Notes: a model not told the origin generated them from the letters alone. A stretch of 64,000 nucleotides of DNA from Bosea sp. Tri-49 (GCF_003952665.1 NZ_CP017946.1:3348001-3412000); one strand, 5' to 3'. Positions 15,958-25,570 are shown, numbered from the stretch's first letter. Made by a program: numbers and translations.

Positions 15958-18900
15958 TCAATGGAAATCGCGCGATTTCGGCAGGATGCGGACATTGCGC
16001 GGATGACGCGCCCGCGGAATCTGCGGATGCTGGAACTCGTCGGCACGGGTCAGCACGATCTCGGCGCGATGGGTATCGGACAGGCTGAGCAGCTCGGCCG
16101 AGCGATCGACGACGCGTTTCGCCATCAGGTGGATCACGTTCTCCGGGCTCTTCTGCACCCTGCCCTCGACCAGTAGCAGCCGCGCCGCCATGACCTCGCG
16201 GCGGAAGCGCTCGAAATCGCGGGCCCAGAGCACGACATTGGCGATTCCGGTCTCATCCTCCAGCGTGATGAAGATGGCATTGCCCTTGCCGGGGCGCTGG
16301 CGCACCAGCACGACGCCAGCGACGCTGGCCCAGGTCCCGTCGCGCATCGCTGACATCTGCTCGCAGCTGGCAATCCGCTCGCGGACGAAGCGGGGCCGCA
16401 GCAGGCCCATGGGATGGCCCTTCAGCGAGAGCCGCGCCGTCTGGTAGTCGGCGACGACATGTTCGGCGAGTGGCATAGCAGGCAGTGCAGCGGCCTGCTC
16501 GGCGCCGAGTTCGCGCGCCTGTGCCACCTCGAACAGCGGCAGCGCCTCGTCATCCGGCAGGCGGCGCACCGCCCAGAGCGCCTCGCGCCGATCGAGCCCC
16601 ATCGAGCGGTAGGCGTCGGCATCGGCGAGCAAGCGCATGGCGCGGGCCGGCAAGCGGGCGCGGCGGGCGAGTTCCTCGACATCGCGATAGGGCTCGGTCC
16701 GGGCTTCGACGAGGCGCTCCGCCCAGTCTTCCTTGAAGCCGTCGAGTTGGCGAAAACCAAGACGCAGCGCCCAGCGGCTTTTCCAGCCCGGCCCTCCCGG
16801 CTCCAGGAGATTGTCCCAGGCGCTGGAATTCACATCGATCGGGCGCGGCCCGACACCACCATTCTCCTGCGCCTCCCGGACGATCTGGGCCGGAGCGTAG
16901 AAGCCCATGGGCTGCGAATTCAGCAGCGCCGCGGCGAAGATCGCCGGGTGGTGGCATTTCAGCCAGGAGGAGACATAGACCAGCTTGGCGAAGGAGGCGG
17001 CATGGCTTTCGGGAAAGCCGTAGCTGCCGAAGCCCTTGATCTGCTCGAAACAGCGCTGGGCGAAGTCGCGCTCATAGCCGCGCGTCACCATGCGCTCGAC
17101 CATCATCGCCTCGTATTGGCCGATGGTGCCGGCATTGCGGAAGGTCGCCATCGCCTTGCGCAGACCATTGGCCTCGATGTCGCTGAACTTCGCCGCGACC
17201 ATGGCGAGGCGCATGGCCTGCTCCTGGAAGAGCGGGACGCCCTCCGTCTTGTTGAGGACCTCGAAGAGCTCGTCCGGCGGGCCGTGCTCCGGCGAGGGAG
17301 ACGGGTAGGTGACATCCTCGATCTTGGCGCGGCGCTTCAGATAGGGATGCACCATATTGCCCTGGATCGGGCCGGGGCGGACGATCGCGACCTGGATGAC
17401 GAGATCATAGAGCTTTCGCGGCTTCAGGCGCGGCAGCATGTTGATCTGCGCCCGGCTCTCGACCTGAAAGACGCCGAGCGACTTGCCCTCGCAGAGCATG
17501 TCGTAAGTCGCCTTGTCGTTCTGCGGGACATCCGCGAGCCCCAGATCGATGCTCTCTTTATCGCGCAGCAGATCGAACGCCTTGCGGATGCAGGTCAGCA
17601 TGCCCAGCGCGAGCACATCGACCTTCATCAGGCCGACCGCATCGATATCGTCACGATCCCATTCGATGAAGGTGCGGTCGTCCATCGCGGCATTGCCGAT
17701 CGGCACGGTCTCGTCGAGGCGGCCGCGCATCAGCACGAAGCCGCCGACATGCTGGGAGAGATGGCGCGGGAAACCGAGCAGGCGCACGGCGAAGCGCACG
17801 GCTTGCGCGATCACCGGGTTGTCGGGATCGAGCCCGGCCTGGCGGATCTGGCTGCGGGTGATGTCGGAGCCCCAGCTGCCCCATTGCGTCGAGGCTAGGC
17901 GAGCGGTGACGTCCTCGGTCAGCCCTAGCGCCTTGCCGGCCTCGCGCATGGCGCTGCGTGGCCGGTAATGGATCACGGTCGCGGCAATCCCGGCGCGATC
18001 ACGCGTGTATTTCTCATAAATCCACTGGATCACCTCCTCGCGCCGCTCGTGCTCGAAATCGACGTCGATGTCGGGTGGCTCACGCCGCTCGGTCGAGATG
18101 AAGCGCTCGAACAGCACGTCGCTCTCGGCCGGGTTCACGGCGGTGATCCCGAGCACGTAACAGACGGCAGAGTTGGCGGCAGAGCCTCGTCCCTGGCAGA
18201 GGATGCCCCTGTTCTCGGCGAAGTCGACGATCTGGCGGATCGTGAGGAAATAACGGGCGTAATCGAGCTTCGCGATCAGGGCGAGTTCCTTGGCCAGCAG
18301 ATCTCGGACCTTCTCCGGCACCCCCTCAGGATAGCGGATTTCACCGCGCTTCTGGACGAGGTCTTCGAGCCAGGCTTGAGGGCTCCAGCCGGGTGGAATC
18401 GGCTCGTCTGGGTACTCGTATTTCAGCTCCGTGAGATCGAACTCGATGCGGCCGAAGAGATACTGGATCTCCTCGATCGCCTCTGGCGCCTCCTTGAAGA
18501 GCCGAACCATCTCCTGCGGCGCCTTCAAATGGCGCTCGGCATTGGCCTCGATCAGGCGACCGGCCTTGTCGATCGTCGTGCCCTCGCGGATGCAGGTCAG
18601 CAGATCCTGCAGGTCGCGCTGCTCGGGAGCGTCGTAGAGCACGTCGTTGCTGGCGATCAGAGGGGTGCGGGTCGGCGCCGCGATGCTTTTGAGCCGGGCA
18701 AGACGGCGGCGATCGTCGCCGCGGCGCGACATGGTGGCGGCGAGCCAGACCGCGCCGGGTGCAGCGGCATCGAGCCGGGCGAGGATCTCGGACAGGCCAT
18801 CGAGCCGGCGCTCCGGCATGACGATCAGCAGGAGATCGCGGGCATCGTTCAGCAGGTCTTCGAGGTTGAGGATGCACTCGCCCTTGCCACCGCGCAGATT

Positions 18901-19320
18901 GCCGGTCGTGAGCAGGCGGCAGAGCCGGCCCCAGCCGGCGCGATTGGCGGGGTAGACGACGATGTCGGGCGAGCCGTCGGCGAAGACGAGCCGGCTGCCG
19001 GTGGCGAGCTTGAAGGCTTTCGCCATCGCCTGGAGCTGAGGCAAGGTGAAGGGCAAATCGGCGAAGGCCGGGTTCTCGACCCAGATGTATTCGCCGGGGC
19101 TGCCACCCTCGCGAATCTTTTCGGGGGCCAATACGCCGTCCTCGCGCAGGTCGCGCAGCGCGCTCCAGGCCCGCACCACGCCGGCAACCGTGTTGCGATC
19201 GGCGATGCCGAGGCCGGTCTGGCCGAGCAGCAGCGCGGTCATCACCAGGTTCGGTCCGGGCGAGGCACCACGCAGGAAGGAGAAATTGCTCGCGGCGACG
19301 GGTTCGGCATAGGTGATCAT
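15958..19320 (-). CDS. dnaE2: Error-prone DNA polymerase DnaE2 (ImuC)
   Basis: A 1120-residue C-family polymerase alpha subunit paralogue used for translesion synthesis after DNA damage. The PHP domain is at the N-terminus (YAEPVAASNFSFLRGASP), the palm catalytic acids are in PPDIDVDFEHERREEVIQW (about residue 415), and a C-terminal OB-fold (about 960-1070) contains GKGNAIFITLEDETGIANVV. The PHP motif has FSFLRGAS as in other DnaE2 proteins. Its ATG overlaps the imuB stop by four bases. It is the last gene of the LexA-controlled imuA-imuB-dnaE2 operon and needs ImuA and ImuB for mutagenesis. Confidence 0.97.
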   Translation of the reverse strand: MITYAEPVAASNFSFLRGASPGPNLVMTALLLGQTGLGIADRNTVAGVVRAWSALRDLREDGVLAPEKIREGGSPGEYIWVENPAFADLPFTLPQLQAMAKAFKLATGSRLVFADGSPDIVVYPANRAGWGRLCRLLTTGNLRGGKGECILNLEDLLNDARDLLLIVMPERRLDGLSEILARLDAAAPGAVWLAATMSRRGDDRRRLARLKSIAAPTRTPLIASNDVLYDAPEQRDLQDLLTCIREGTTIDKAGRLIEANAERHLKAPQEMVRLFKEAPEAIEEIQYLFGRIEFDLTELKYEYPDEPIPPGWSPQAWLEDLVQKRGEIRYPEGVPEKVRDLLAKELALIAKLDYARYFLTIRQIVDFAENRGILCQGRGSAANSAVCYVLGITAVNPAESDVLFERFISTERREPPDIDVDFEHERREEVIQWIYEKYTRDRAGIAATVIHYRPRSAMREAGKALGLTEDVTARLASTQWGSWGSDITRSQIRQAGLDPDNPVIAQAVRFAVRLLGFPRHLSQHVGGFVLMRGRLDETVPIGNAAMDDRTFIEWDRDDIDAVGLMKVDVLALGMLTCIRKAFDLLRDKESIDLGLADVPQNDKATYDMLCEGKSLGVFQVESRAQINMLPRLKPRKLYDLVIQVAIVRPGPIQGNMVHPYLKRRAKIEDVTYPSPSPEHGPPDELFEVLNKTEGVPLFQEQAMRLAMVAAKFSDIEANGLRKAMATFRNAGTIGQYEAMMVERMVTRGYERDFAQRCFEQIKGFGSYGFPESHAASFAKLVYVSSWLKCHHPAIFAAALLNSQPMGFYAPAQIVREAQENGGVGPRPIDVNSSAWDNLLEPGGPGWKSRWALRLGFRQLDGFKEDWAERLVEARTEPYRDVEELARRARLPARAMRLLADADAYRSMGLDRREALWAVRRLPDDEALPLFEVAQARELGAEQAAALPAMPLAEHVVADYQTARLSLKGHPMGLLRPRFVRERIASCEQMSAMRDGTWASVAGVVLVRQRPGKGNAIFITLEDETGIANVVLWARDFERFRREVMAARLLLVEGRVQKSPENVIHLMAKRVVDRSAELLSLSDTHRAEIVLTRADEFQHPQIPRARHPRNVRILPKSRDFH

Positions 19321-20852
19321 GCGAACAGCCCGTGCAGATACCAGCGCGGCGCCGTCGTCTCACGACCATAGAGGCCGGCACGGAAGAGCCAGAAGCGGCG
19401 CCCTTGCGCATCCTCGACGCGATAATAGTCGCGGGTGTGCTCGCCCGGCCCATCACGCCACCAGTCCGGCGCGATCCGCTCCGGGCCCTCAGCGCGGGCG
19501 ATCTCGTGCAGCACGCGCCGCCAGCGGAAGCGCAAGGGCGGGCCATCCGGCACCTCGGCCAGGGTCTCGACCGGCTGGGGCGGCTCGAAGAGCTGGAGCG
19601 GGCGGGCCGGCGGCTCGTCCGACTGCGAGACGGGCCAGGATGCCGCGTCCGCCTTGCCGGACGCGGCCGAAACCAGCGCAGCTTCACGCTCAGGCTGATG
19701 GCTGTCCTGCGCGACGAAGCGCAGGACACGCTCGCGGCCGAAGCGGGCGACCAGCCGGTCGACCAGATCTGCCACCGCCTCCTCCTTGACGGCGCGCCCG
19801 TCGAGGCTCGCCTGCGGCGTACCGAGCGGCTCGCAGACCGGCACGGCGAGCCGGATCGCGTCATAGCCGAAACCGGGATCGAGCGGATCAGCCAGGCTGT
19901 CGATGCGCTCGCGATAGAGTCGCAGGATCGCGCCGGCATCGCGTGAGGGCCGGCCGGTCTCCAGCGCCAGCCGGCGCACGGCGCCATCGCTGCGGAAGAA
20001 GCTGATCTCGAAGGCGCGCCCGCCCTCGCCACGTGCCTCGAGCAGGCGCCCGGCTTCGCCGAGCAGGCGGGCGACGATCGCCTCGAGCCCGTCGGTATCC
20101 TGCAGCGGATCGGGAAAATGCCGTTCGACCACGCAATCGGGCGGTGGCCGCAAGGGCGTGATGCGAGCATCCTCACGGCCGAGAATGCGGCGCAGCTTCG
20201 TGACGAACGCCTCGCCGAAGCGGGCGGCGAGCGTGTGCGAGGGCCGGCCGGCGAGGTCGCCCAGCGTCTTCAGCCCGGCGCGCGACAGGGCGATCACCGT
20301 CTCGGCCGAAGCCTCCAATGCCGAGACCGGCAGCGGCAGCGTCCGTTGCTCATCCTCGCCCGGACGGGAGACGGCGCAATCGCCAAAACGGGAAAGGGCG
20401 CGGGCCGCTTCGGGCGTGCCAGCGATACTGGCGAGCAGGCTCAGGCCGAGCCGACGCATGCCGAGACCGAGCCGCTGGCGCAGAGCCACCTCGCCGCCGA
20501 AGAGATGGGCGCAGCCGGTGATGTCGAGCACGAGCCCGTGCGACGGATCGAGCGCGACGAGCGGGGTGAAGCGGTCGCAGAGCGCGGCGAGCCATTCGAG
20601 CAGGCGCTGGTCGGCGGCCGGATCGGCCTCGACCACCGTGAGCTCCGGAATGCGGGCGCGGGCATCGGCCAACGTCAGCCCGCGGGTCAAGCCGAGCCGG
20701 ACGGCACGAATGTCGCAATCGGCGAGGCGCAGCGCGCCGCGATCCTTCTCGACCAGGACGAGCGGGCGCTCATCCGGCCCGGCGGAGCCCCGCCGGCGCA
20801 GGCGCTCGCTCGCCAGATAGGGAAACCAGAGGGCGAGATAGCGGCGCTGCAT
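19317..20852 (-). CDS. imuB: ImuB, Y-family polymerase-like mutagenesis protein
   Basis: A 511-residue protein of the Y-family fold without the usual catalytic acids: the N-terminus reads RYLALWFPYLASERLRR where active polymerases have Asp in the metal site. It therefore serves as a scaffold between the beta clamp, ImuA and DnaE2. A possible clamp-binding peptide, LQLFEPP, lies in the C-terminal region. The start is set by homology (MQRRYLALWF); a longer frame to 20969 adds unrelated sequence. It overlaps imuA by 83 bases and dnaE2 by 4, so expression is tightly coupled. Confidence 0.95.
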   Translation of the reverse strand: MQRRYLALWFPYLASERLRRRGSAGPDERPLVLVEKDRGALRLADCDIRAVRLGLTRGLTLADARARIPELTVVEADPAADQRLLEWLAALCDRFTPLVALDPSHGLVLDITGCAHLFGGEVALRQRLGLGMRRLGLSLLASIAGTPEAARALSRFGDCAVSRPGEDEQRTLPLPVSALEASAETVIALSRAGLKTLGDLAGRPSHTLAARFGEAFVTKLRRILGREDARITPLRPPPDCVVERHFPDPLQDTDGLEAIVARLLGEAGRLLEARGEGGRAFEISFFRSDGAVRRLALETGRPSRDAGAILRLYRERIDSLADPLDPGFGYDAIRLAVPVCEPLGTPQASLDGRAVKEEAVADLVDRLVARFGRERVLRFVAQDSHQPEREAALVSAASGKADAASWPVSQSDEPPARPLQLFEPPQPVETLAEVPDGPPLRFRWRRVLHEIARAEGPERIAPDWWRDGPGEHTRDYYRVEDAQGRRFWLFRAGLYGRETTAPRWYLHGLFA

Positions 20853-21588
20853 CCCTTTTGCCTCCCTCGCTCCCGATCCTGTCCCGGAAACATCGTTCGT
20901 CACGGCCCCACTCCACACGCCACTCACGCTCACCAAGGCCGCCGCGATGGCGCAGCAGCCGTAATCCAAAGGCGGGATCGCCCGGCGCCTGCGCCTCCCG
21001 CGGCCGTGACGGCAAGGCGCGGACCTGCCAGCGCGTACTCGCGGCGCTGGGTTCCGGCTCGGCCGCCACCCGCAGCAGCAGGGTCAGAACGCCGGAGGTC
21101 TCCGCCGCCAGCGCCAGGCGGCGGCTGGCTGTCAGGTCGAACTGGCGCGGTGCGCCCCAGGGCTCGATCAGCGTCGCCCCGAGCGCGGCGCAGCGCGCCG
21201 CCTCTGCGCCGGCCCGCAATGCCCCCTCGCCGTCCCTGACCCTGACGAGCAGGATCTGCGAGGGATCGAGACCGAGCTCGGCCAGGCCCGGTGGGTGCAG
21301 GCGCCCGGCCTCGGCATCGAGGAAATCCTGCCGGACCCAGAGCAGAGGCCGCGACCCGGCGGCGCGCAGCGCCAGGGCCGCGGCGAAGCCGGTCGCGGCA
21401 GGAAGGTCGGCGCCGGCCGAGGCGTAGACCTCATGCAAAGCGGCGCGCGCGATGCCGCCACCCAGCGGCTCGTCCAGCGAGGGCGTCCCGAAGGCGACGC
21501 GCTCCACTGGCGAAAGCTCGCGCGCCAGCCCCGCCAGAGCGAGGCTCTGCCGCAGGGCAGCCAGGGATCGGGTGGGTGCATCGGCCAT
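20770..21588 (-). CDS. imuA: ImuA, RecA-like SOS mutagenesis protein
   Basis: A 272-residue first gene of the SOS mutagenesis operon. ImuA proteins resemble RecA/SulA in fold and bind ImuB; RecA interaction is known for homologues. Visible features are FGTPSLDEPLGGGIARAALH near the N-terminus, and QILLVRVRDGEGALRAGAE and ASRRLALAAETSGVLTLLL in the core. The last about 60 residues lie over the start of imuB in another frame and are Arg/Pro-rich, as often at the end of this family. A LexA box lies 11 bases upstream of the start. Confidence 0.93.
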   Translation of the reverse strand: MADAPTRSLAALRQSLALAGLARELSPVERVAFGTPSLDEPLGGGIARAALHEVYASAGADLPAATGFAAALALRAAGSRPLLWVRQDFLDAEAGRLHPPGLAELGLDPSQILLVRVRDGEGALRAGAEAARCAALGATLIEPWGAPRQFDLTASRRLALAAETSGVLTLLLRVAAEPEPSAASTRWQVRALPSRPREAQAPGDPAFGLRLLRHRGGLGEREWRVEWGRDERCFRDRIGSEGGKRDAAPLSRPLVSLSGERAPAPAGLRRAG

Positions 21589-21598
21589 TGGAGTATAT

Positions 21599-21613
21599 GT
21601 TCACTTTTTGTTC
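21599..21613 (-). promoter_or_regulatory. LexA (SOS) box of imuA-imuB-dnaE2
   Basis: GTTC at 21599-21602 and GTTC at 21610-21613 are separated by exactly seven bases, matching the alphaproteobacterial LexA operator GTTC-N7-GTTC. It lies just ahead of imuA, where LexA would block the promoter until DNA damage. Confidence 0.88.
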
Positions 21614-21763
21614 CAAGCATAGAGCGACTCCAAAGCACTCCGGAGTCAAGCCCGCATCCGCTCTCGCTTGCCTGCAGGCGCCTCGCTGCTGTCATATCAG
21701 GGCAAACCGGATCGCCTATCAGCCCCGCAGCCGCCCATCCTGCGGCCTCGCCTGGAGAACGCC

Positions 21764-22768
21764 ATGAGTTCGGGACTGTTCGCCCTTCTCGACGACGTCG
21801 CAGCCCTGGCCAAGGTCGCCGCGGCTGCGCTCGACGACGCCGCGGCGCAAGCGACCAAGGCCGGCGCCAAGGCGGCCGGCATCGTCATCGACGACGCGGC
21901 AGTGACGCCGCGCTATGCCGTCGGCTTCGCGGCGGAGCGCGAATTGCCGATCATTGGGAAGATCGCGCTCGGCTCGCTAAAGAACAAGCTGCTCTTCCTC
22001 TTGCCGGCGGCGCTGGTGCTCAGCCTCGTCGCGCCCTGGGCGATCACGCCGCTGCTGATGGCAGGCGGGGCCTATCTCTGCTTCGAGGGCTTCGAGAAGG
22101 TCTACGAACTCATCATGCCACATGCGCATCATGACGAGGCGGCCGGCGAGGGCGGCACCGACATCCTCGACGCCAAGGAACTCGAGGAGCAGAAGATCGC
22201 CGGCGCGATCAAGACCGACTTCATCCTCTCGGCCGAGATCATGGCGATCACGCTCGCCGGTGTCACCGCCTCCTCCTTCTGGATGCAGGCGCTGGTGCTG
22301 GCCGTGGTCGGGCTCGGCATGACCGTGCTGGTCTATGGCGTCGTCGCCTTGATCGTGAAGGCCGACGATGCCGGCGTCGCCCTGTCGCGCAGCGGCATCC
22401 TGCCGGTCCGGCTCATCGGCCGCGGCCTCGTCACCGGCATGCCGCCCTTCCTCAAGGTGCTCAGCGCGGTCGGCACGGCGGCGATGCTCTGGGTCGGTGG
22501 CGGCATCATCATCCACGGCCTCGCCGGCTACGGGCTCGCCGGGATCGAGCATGGCATCCACGGCGTCGCCGTCGCGGTCGGGCAAGTCTGGCCGGCGCTT
22601 ACCGGCGCGCTCGAATGGCTGACGACCGCAGCCGCCTCGGCAGTGTTCGGGCTCGGCGTCGGCGGGCTCTGCCTCGTCGGCATGCACTTCATCGTCGAGC
22701 CGGTGCTGAAGGCCCGGCGCGGCAGTGAAGTGAAGCCGACAGCCCTGCCGGAAAAGCAGGGCCACTAG
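21764..22768 (+). CDS. DUF808 (YedI-like) membrane protein
   Basis: A 334-residue inner-membrane protein of the DUF808 family. The start ATG 21764 follows GGAG and gives the family N-terminus SSGLFALLDDVAALAKVAAA. The conserved block YLCFEGFEKVYELIMPH lies at about residues 105-121. About six hydrophobic segments follow, for example at about 170-210, 225-260 and 285-315. The function of DUF808 proteins is not established; some are near ion or stress genes. It is divergent from the SOS operon, and the LexA box lies about 150 bases away, so independent control is likely. Confidence 0.9.
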   Translation: MSSGLFALLDDVAALAKVAAAALDDAAAQATKAGAKAAGIVIDDAAVTPRYAVGFAAERELPIIGKIALGSLKNKLLFLLPAALVLSLVAPWAITPLLMAGGAYLCFEGFEKVYELIMPHAHHDEAAGEGGTDILDAKELEEQKIAGAIKTDFILSAEIMAITLAGVTASSFWMQALVLAVVGLGMTVLVYGVVALIVKADDAGVALSRSGILPVRLIGRGLVTGMPPFLKVLSAVGTAAMLWVGGGIIIHGLAGYGLAGIEHGIHGVAVAVGQVWPALTGALEWLTTAAASAVFGLGVGGLCLVGMHFIVEPVLKARRGSEVKPTALPEKQGH

Positions 22769-22844
22769 GCAGCAACGGAACACACCGCGGCCCGAAATCT
22801 GCTAGAGCCGGCAACCGGTCCGGCTTGCGGGCCGCGGTGCCCTC

Positions 22845-23783
22845 ATGCTGCAATTCCTCGCCACCAGCACGCCCTTCTTCGCGGTGATCGCACTCGGCGC
22901 CTTCACCGCCTGGCGCGGGCTGTTCACGGCGGACGCGGTGAGGGTGTTCAACACCTTCGCCTTTATGGTGGCGACACCGGCGATGGTGCTGCGGGTGATG
23001 TCGCGCCAGCCGATCGCGGAGTTGTGGAACGGCATCTTCTTCGCGGCGCTGGCGCTGATCGGGGTCGCGGTGCTCGCCCTCGCCATCGCGCTGCAGCGGC
23101 GCCTGCTCGGCCTGCCCTTCCCCAATGCCGTGTCGCGGGGCCAAGCGCTGGTCGGCGGCAATTTCGCCTTCCTCGGCATCCCGCTGATGCTCGCCTTCCT
23201 CGGCGACAGCGCCGCGGCGCCGATCGCGATCGGCCTGATCTGCGACACCGCCCTGATCGTGCCGCTCTCGATCGGGCTGATCGAGGCCGGACGCGGCCAG
23301 GGCTCGCCGTTTTCAATCGCGCTCAAGCTCGTGCGCGGCACGATCGTCAACCCGTTCATGCTCTCGATCATGGCCGGCATCGCCCTGTCGCTGAGCGGGG
23401 TTGCGCTACCCGAGCCGGTCGACCGTTTCCTGCTCTTCCTCGGTGCATCGGCGGCGCCGGTCGGCGTCTTCGCGCTCGGCATCGCCGCCTTCCAGTGGAG
23501 CCGCGAGGGCAAGCTGCCTCTGCGCGGCGTCCTGCCGCTCGTCGTTGGCAAGCTTGTCCTGCATCCCCTGCTGACCTGGGTGGTGCTGGCGCTGGTCCTG
23601 AAGTTCGATCCGTTCTGGGTCCAGGCCGGCGTGCTCTATGCGGCGCTGCCGATCGCGGCCAATGTCTTTGTCATCTCCGAACGTTTCGACACCGGCAGCC
23701 GCCCGCTCGCGGCTGCGATCGTGATCTCGACCGCCGCAGCCGCACTCACCTTCCCGCTAGCGATCTGGCTGATCTCGCCCTGA
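22845..23783 (+). CDS. AEC (auxin efflux carrier) family transporter
   Basis: A 312-residue inner-membrane transporter with about ten membrane helices in two five-helix halves. Conserved pieces are FNTFAFMVATPAMVLRVMSR near the N-terminus, ALVGGNFAFLGIPLMLAFLG in the first half and LYAALPIAANVFVISERFD in the second half. Bacterial members move malate, malonate or other organic acids. It lies between the DUF808 gene and an ene-reductase gene on the same strand, with gaps of 76 and 43 bases. The substrate is unknown. Confidence 0.92.
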   Translation: MLQFLATSTPFFAVIALGAFTAWRGLFTADAVRVFNTFAFMVATPAMVLRVMSRQPIAELWNGIFFAALALIGVAVLALAIALQRRLLGLPFPNAVSRGQALVGGNFAFLGIPLMLAFLGDSAAAPIAIGLICDTALIVPLSIGLIEAGRGQGSPFSIALKLVRGTIVNPFMLSIMAGIALSLSGVALPEPVDRFLLFLGASAAPVGVFALGIAAFQWSREGKLPLRGVLPLVVGKLVLHPLLTWVVLALVLKFDPFWVQAGVLYAALPIAANVFVISERFDTGSRPLAAAIVISTAAAALTFPLAIWLISP

Positions 23784-23826
23784 GCCGCCATCATACGGGT
23801 CCAAAACCGCCCGTCCGGAGACGTTC

Positions 23827-24924
23827 ATGCCCAGCCAGCTCTTCCAGCCCTTCGATCTCGACGGCCTTCATCTGACGAACCGGGTCGTGATCGCGCCGAT
23901 GTGCCAGTATTCGGCAGAGGACGGCTCGGCCACGGACTGGCACCTGATCCATCTCGGGAACCTCGCTCTGTCGGGTGCCGGGCTCCTGATCATCGAGGCG
24001 ACCGCGGTCGAGGCGGACGGCCGGATCAGCCCGGACGATCTCGGCCTGTGGAGCGATGCGAACGAGGCGGCGCTGGCGCGCGTGCTCGATGCGGTCCGTC
24101 GCCATTCCGACATGCCGATCGGCATCCAGCTCGGTCATGCCGGTCGCAAGGCCTCGGTCCACTCCCCCTGGACCGGCGGCGGCCAGCGCCCGCTCGACGA
24201 TCGTGGCTGGCAGACGCTGGCTCCCTCGGCGCTGCAGATGCAGGCCACGGACCGGCCGCCGCTGCCGATCGACGCCGCCGGGCTGAAGCGGATCCGCGAG
24301 GCCTTCGTCGCGACGGCGCGCCGGGCGGTGCGGCTCGGCCTGCAGGCGATCGAGCTGCATTGTGCCCATGGCTACCTGCTGCACCAGTTCCTGTCGCCGC
24401 TGGCGAACCAGCGCGACGATGCCTATGGCGGCTCGCTCGAGAACCGCATGCGCTTTCCGCTCGAGGTTTTCGACGCGGTGCGCGAGGCGGTTCCGGCTGC
24501 AATCCCGGTCGGCGTGCGTGTCTCCGGCACCGACTGGGTCGAAGGCGGCTGGGACATCGCGCAGACCGTCGCCTTCTGCGAGGCGTTGAAGGCGCGCGGC
24601 GTCAGCTTCGTCCATGTCTCCAGCGGCGGGGTCTCGGCCGCGCAGAAGATCGCGCTTTCGCCGGGTTATCAGGTGCCGCTAGCCCGGGCGGTGAAGGCGG
24701 CAACCGGCGTGCCGACCATCGCCGTCGGCCTGATCACAGATTACGAGCATGCCGAAGCGGTGGTCGCCGGTGGCGATGCCGACATGGTCGCGCTCGCCCG
24801 CGGCATCCTCTACGAGCCGCGCTGGCCATGGCATGCCGCCGCCCATCTCGGCGCCAGCATCAAGGCGCCGAAGCAGTATCTGCGCTCGCAGCCGAGCCGC
24901 TATCGCAACCTGTTCGAAAGCTGA
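23827..24924 (+). CDS. NADH:flavin oxidoreductase, old yellow enzyme family (YqjM-like)
   Basis: A 365-residue FMN-dependent TIM-barrel ene-reductase. Visible landmarks are VIAPMCQYSAEDGSATDWHL with the Cys that tunes the flavin in YqjM-type enzymes, IQLGHAGRKAS, ELHCAHGYLLHQFLSPLANQ with the ligand-binding His pair, and SLENRMRFPLEVFDAV. These enzymes reduce activated C=C bonds with NAD(P)H and protect against electrophiles. The start is preceded by GGAG. It ends 12 bases from the stop of a convergent DUF1330 gene; a short shared stem (GGGCGA/TCGCCC at 24929-24946) lies between them. Confidence 0.94.
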   Translation: MPSQLFQPFDLDGLHLTNRVVIAPMCQYSAEDGSATDWHLIHLGNLALSGAGLLIIEATAVEADGRISPDDLGLWSDANEAALARVLDAVRRHSDMPIGIQLGHAGRKASVHSPWTGGGQRPLDDRGWQTLAPSALQMQATDRPPLPIDAAGLKRIREAFVATARRAVRLGLQAIELHCAHGYLLHQFLSPLANQRDDAYGGSLENRMRFPLEVFDAVREAVPAAIPVGVRVSGTDWVEGGWDIAQTVAFCEALKARGVSFVHVSSGGVSAAQKIALSPGYQVPLARAVKAATGVPTIAVGLITDYEHAEAVVAGGDADMVALARGILYEPRWPWHAAAHLGASIKAPKQYLRSQPSRYRNLFES

Positions 24925-24936
24925 GCCTGGGCGATC

Positions 24937-25245
24937 TCAGTCGCCCGGCTGCGCCCCGTCATAGCCGCCGATGATGACGAGATCGACCGCGCCAACCTTG
25001 GCGAGATGCTGCACGGCCGCCTGGTATTCCGGCGATTCGTAGCAGGCGCGCGCCGTCTCGATATCCTTGAACTCGATGACGACGTTGTGCTTGCGGCCCT
25101 CGCCGCGGGCGAGCTTGTACTCGCCGCCGCGCACCAGGAACTTGCCGCCGTATTTGGCAAAGGCGATGGCATTGAGCGAGCGGTAGGTCGCGTATTCCGA
25201 CTCGTTCTGCACGTCGAGGCGAGCGATCCAGTAGCCTTTCGCCAT
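24937..25245 (-). CDS. DUF1330 protein, copy A
   Basis: A 102-residue protein of the dimeric alpha/beta-barrel fold (DUF1330). It reads MAKGYWIARLDVQNESEYAT and then KYGGKFLVRGGEYKLARGEG, with EFKDIETARACYESPEYQAA after it, all typical of the family. It follows a sister gene of the same family by two bases. The members' function is unknown; the fold is shared with small monooxygenases and stress-related proteins. Confidence 0.9.
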   Translation of the reverse strand: MAKGYWIARLDVQNESEYATYRSLNAIAFAKYGGKFLVRGGEYKLARGEGRKHNVVIEFKDIETARACYESPEYQAAVQHLAKVGAVDLVIIGGYDGAQPGD

Positions 25246-25247
25246 GG

Positions 25248-25535
25248 TCACACGCCCTCGACCGCGACGAGGTCGATCTCGCCGGCGCCCTCGCGCAGCT
25301 TGCGCGCCTCGGCATATTCGGCCGAGAGCAGATAAGCCTTCGCCGTGGCGTAGTCGGGGAATTCGAGGATGACGTTGCGGGCCCGGCCCTCGCCCTCGCC
25401 GACCGTCATCTGGCCGCCGCGAACCAGCGGCGTGCCGCCATACTGCTTGATCGCCTCGGAGGCCTTTGCGGCATAAACCGCCCATTGCGTCGCATTGGTC
25501 ACCTTGGCGCGACCGATCACATATCCCTTGGGCAT
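25248..25535 (-). CDS. DUF1330 protein, copy B
   Basis: A 95-residue paralogue of copy A. It shares PKGYVIGRAKVTN with the N-terminal strand, QYGGTPLVRGGQMTVGEGEG with the central strand-turn-strand and EFPDYATAKAYLLSAEYAEA with the C-terminal helix. The pair is probably a tandem duplication that has diverged, expressed as one unit with copy A. A GGAGG-type site lies upstream (AGGAGGA type sequence on the minus strand has the form TCCGGAT). Function unknown. Confidence 0.88.
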   Translation of the reverse strand: MPKGYVIGRAKVTNATQWAVYAAKASEAIKQYGGTPLVRGGQMTVGEGEGRARNVILEFPDYATAKAYLLSAEYAEARKLREGAGEIDLVAVEGV

Positions 25536-25570
25536 TGCCGTATCCGTATCCGGAGGAAAGGAGCGGCAGA

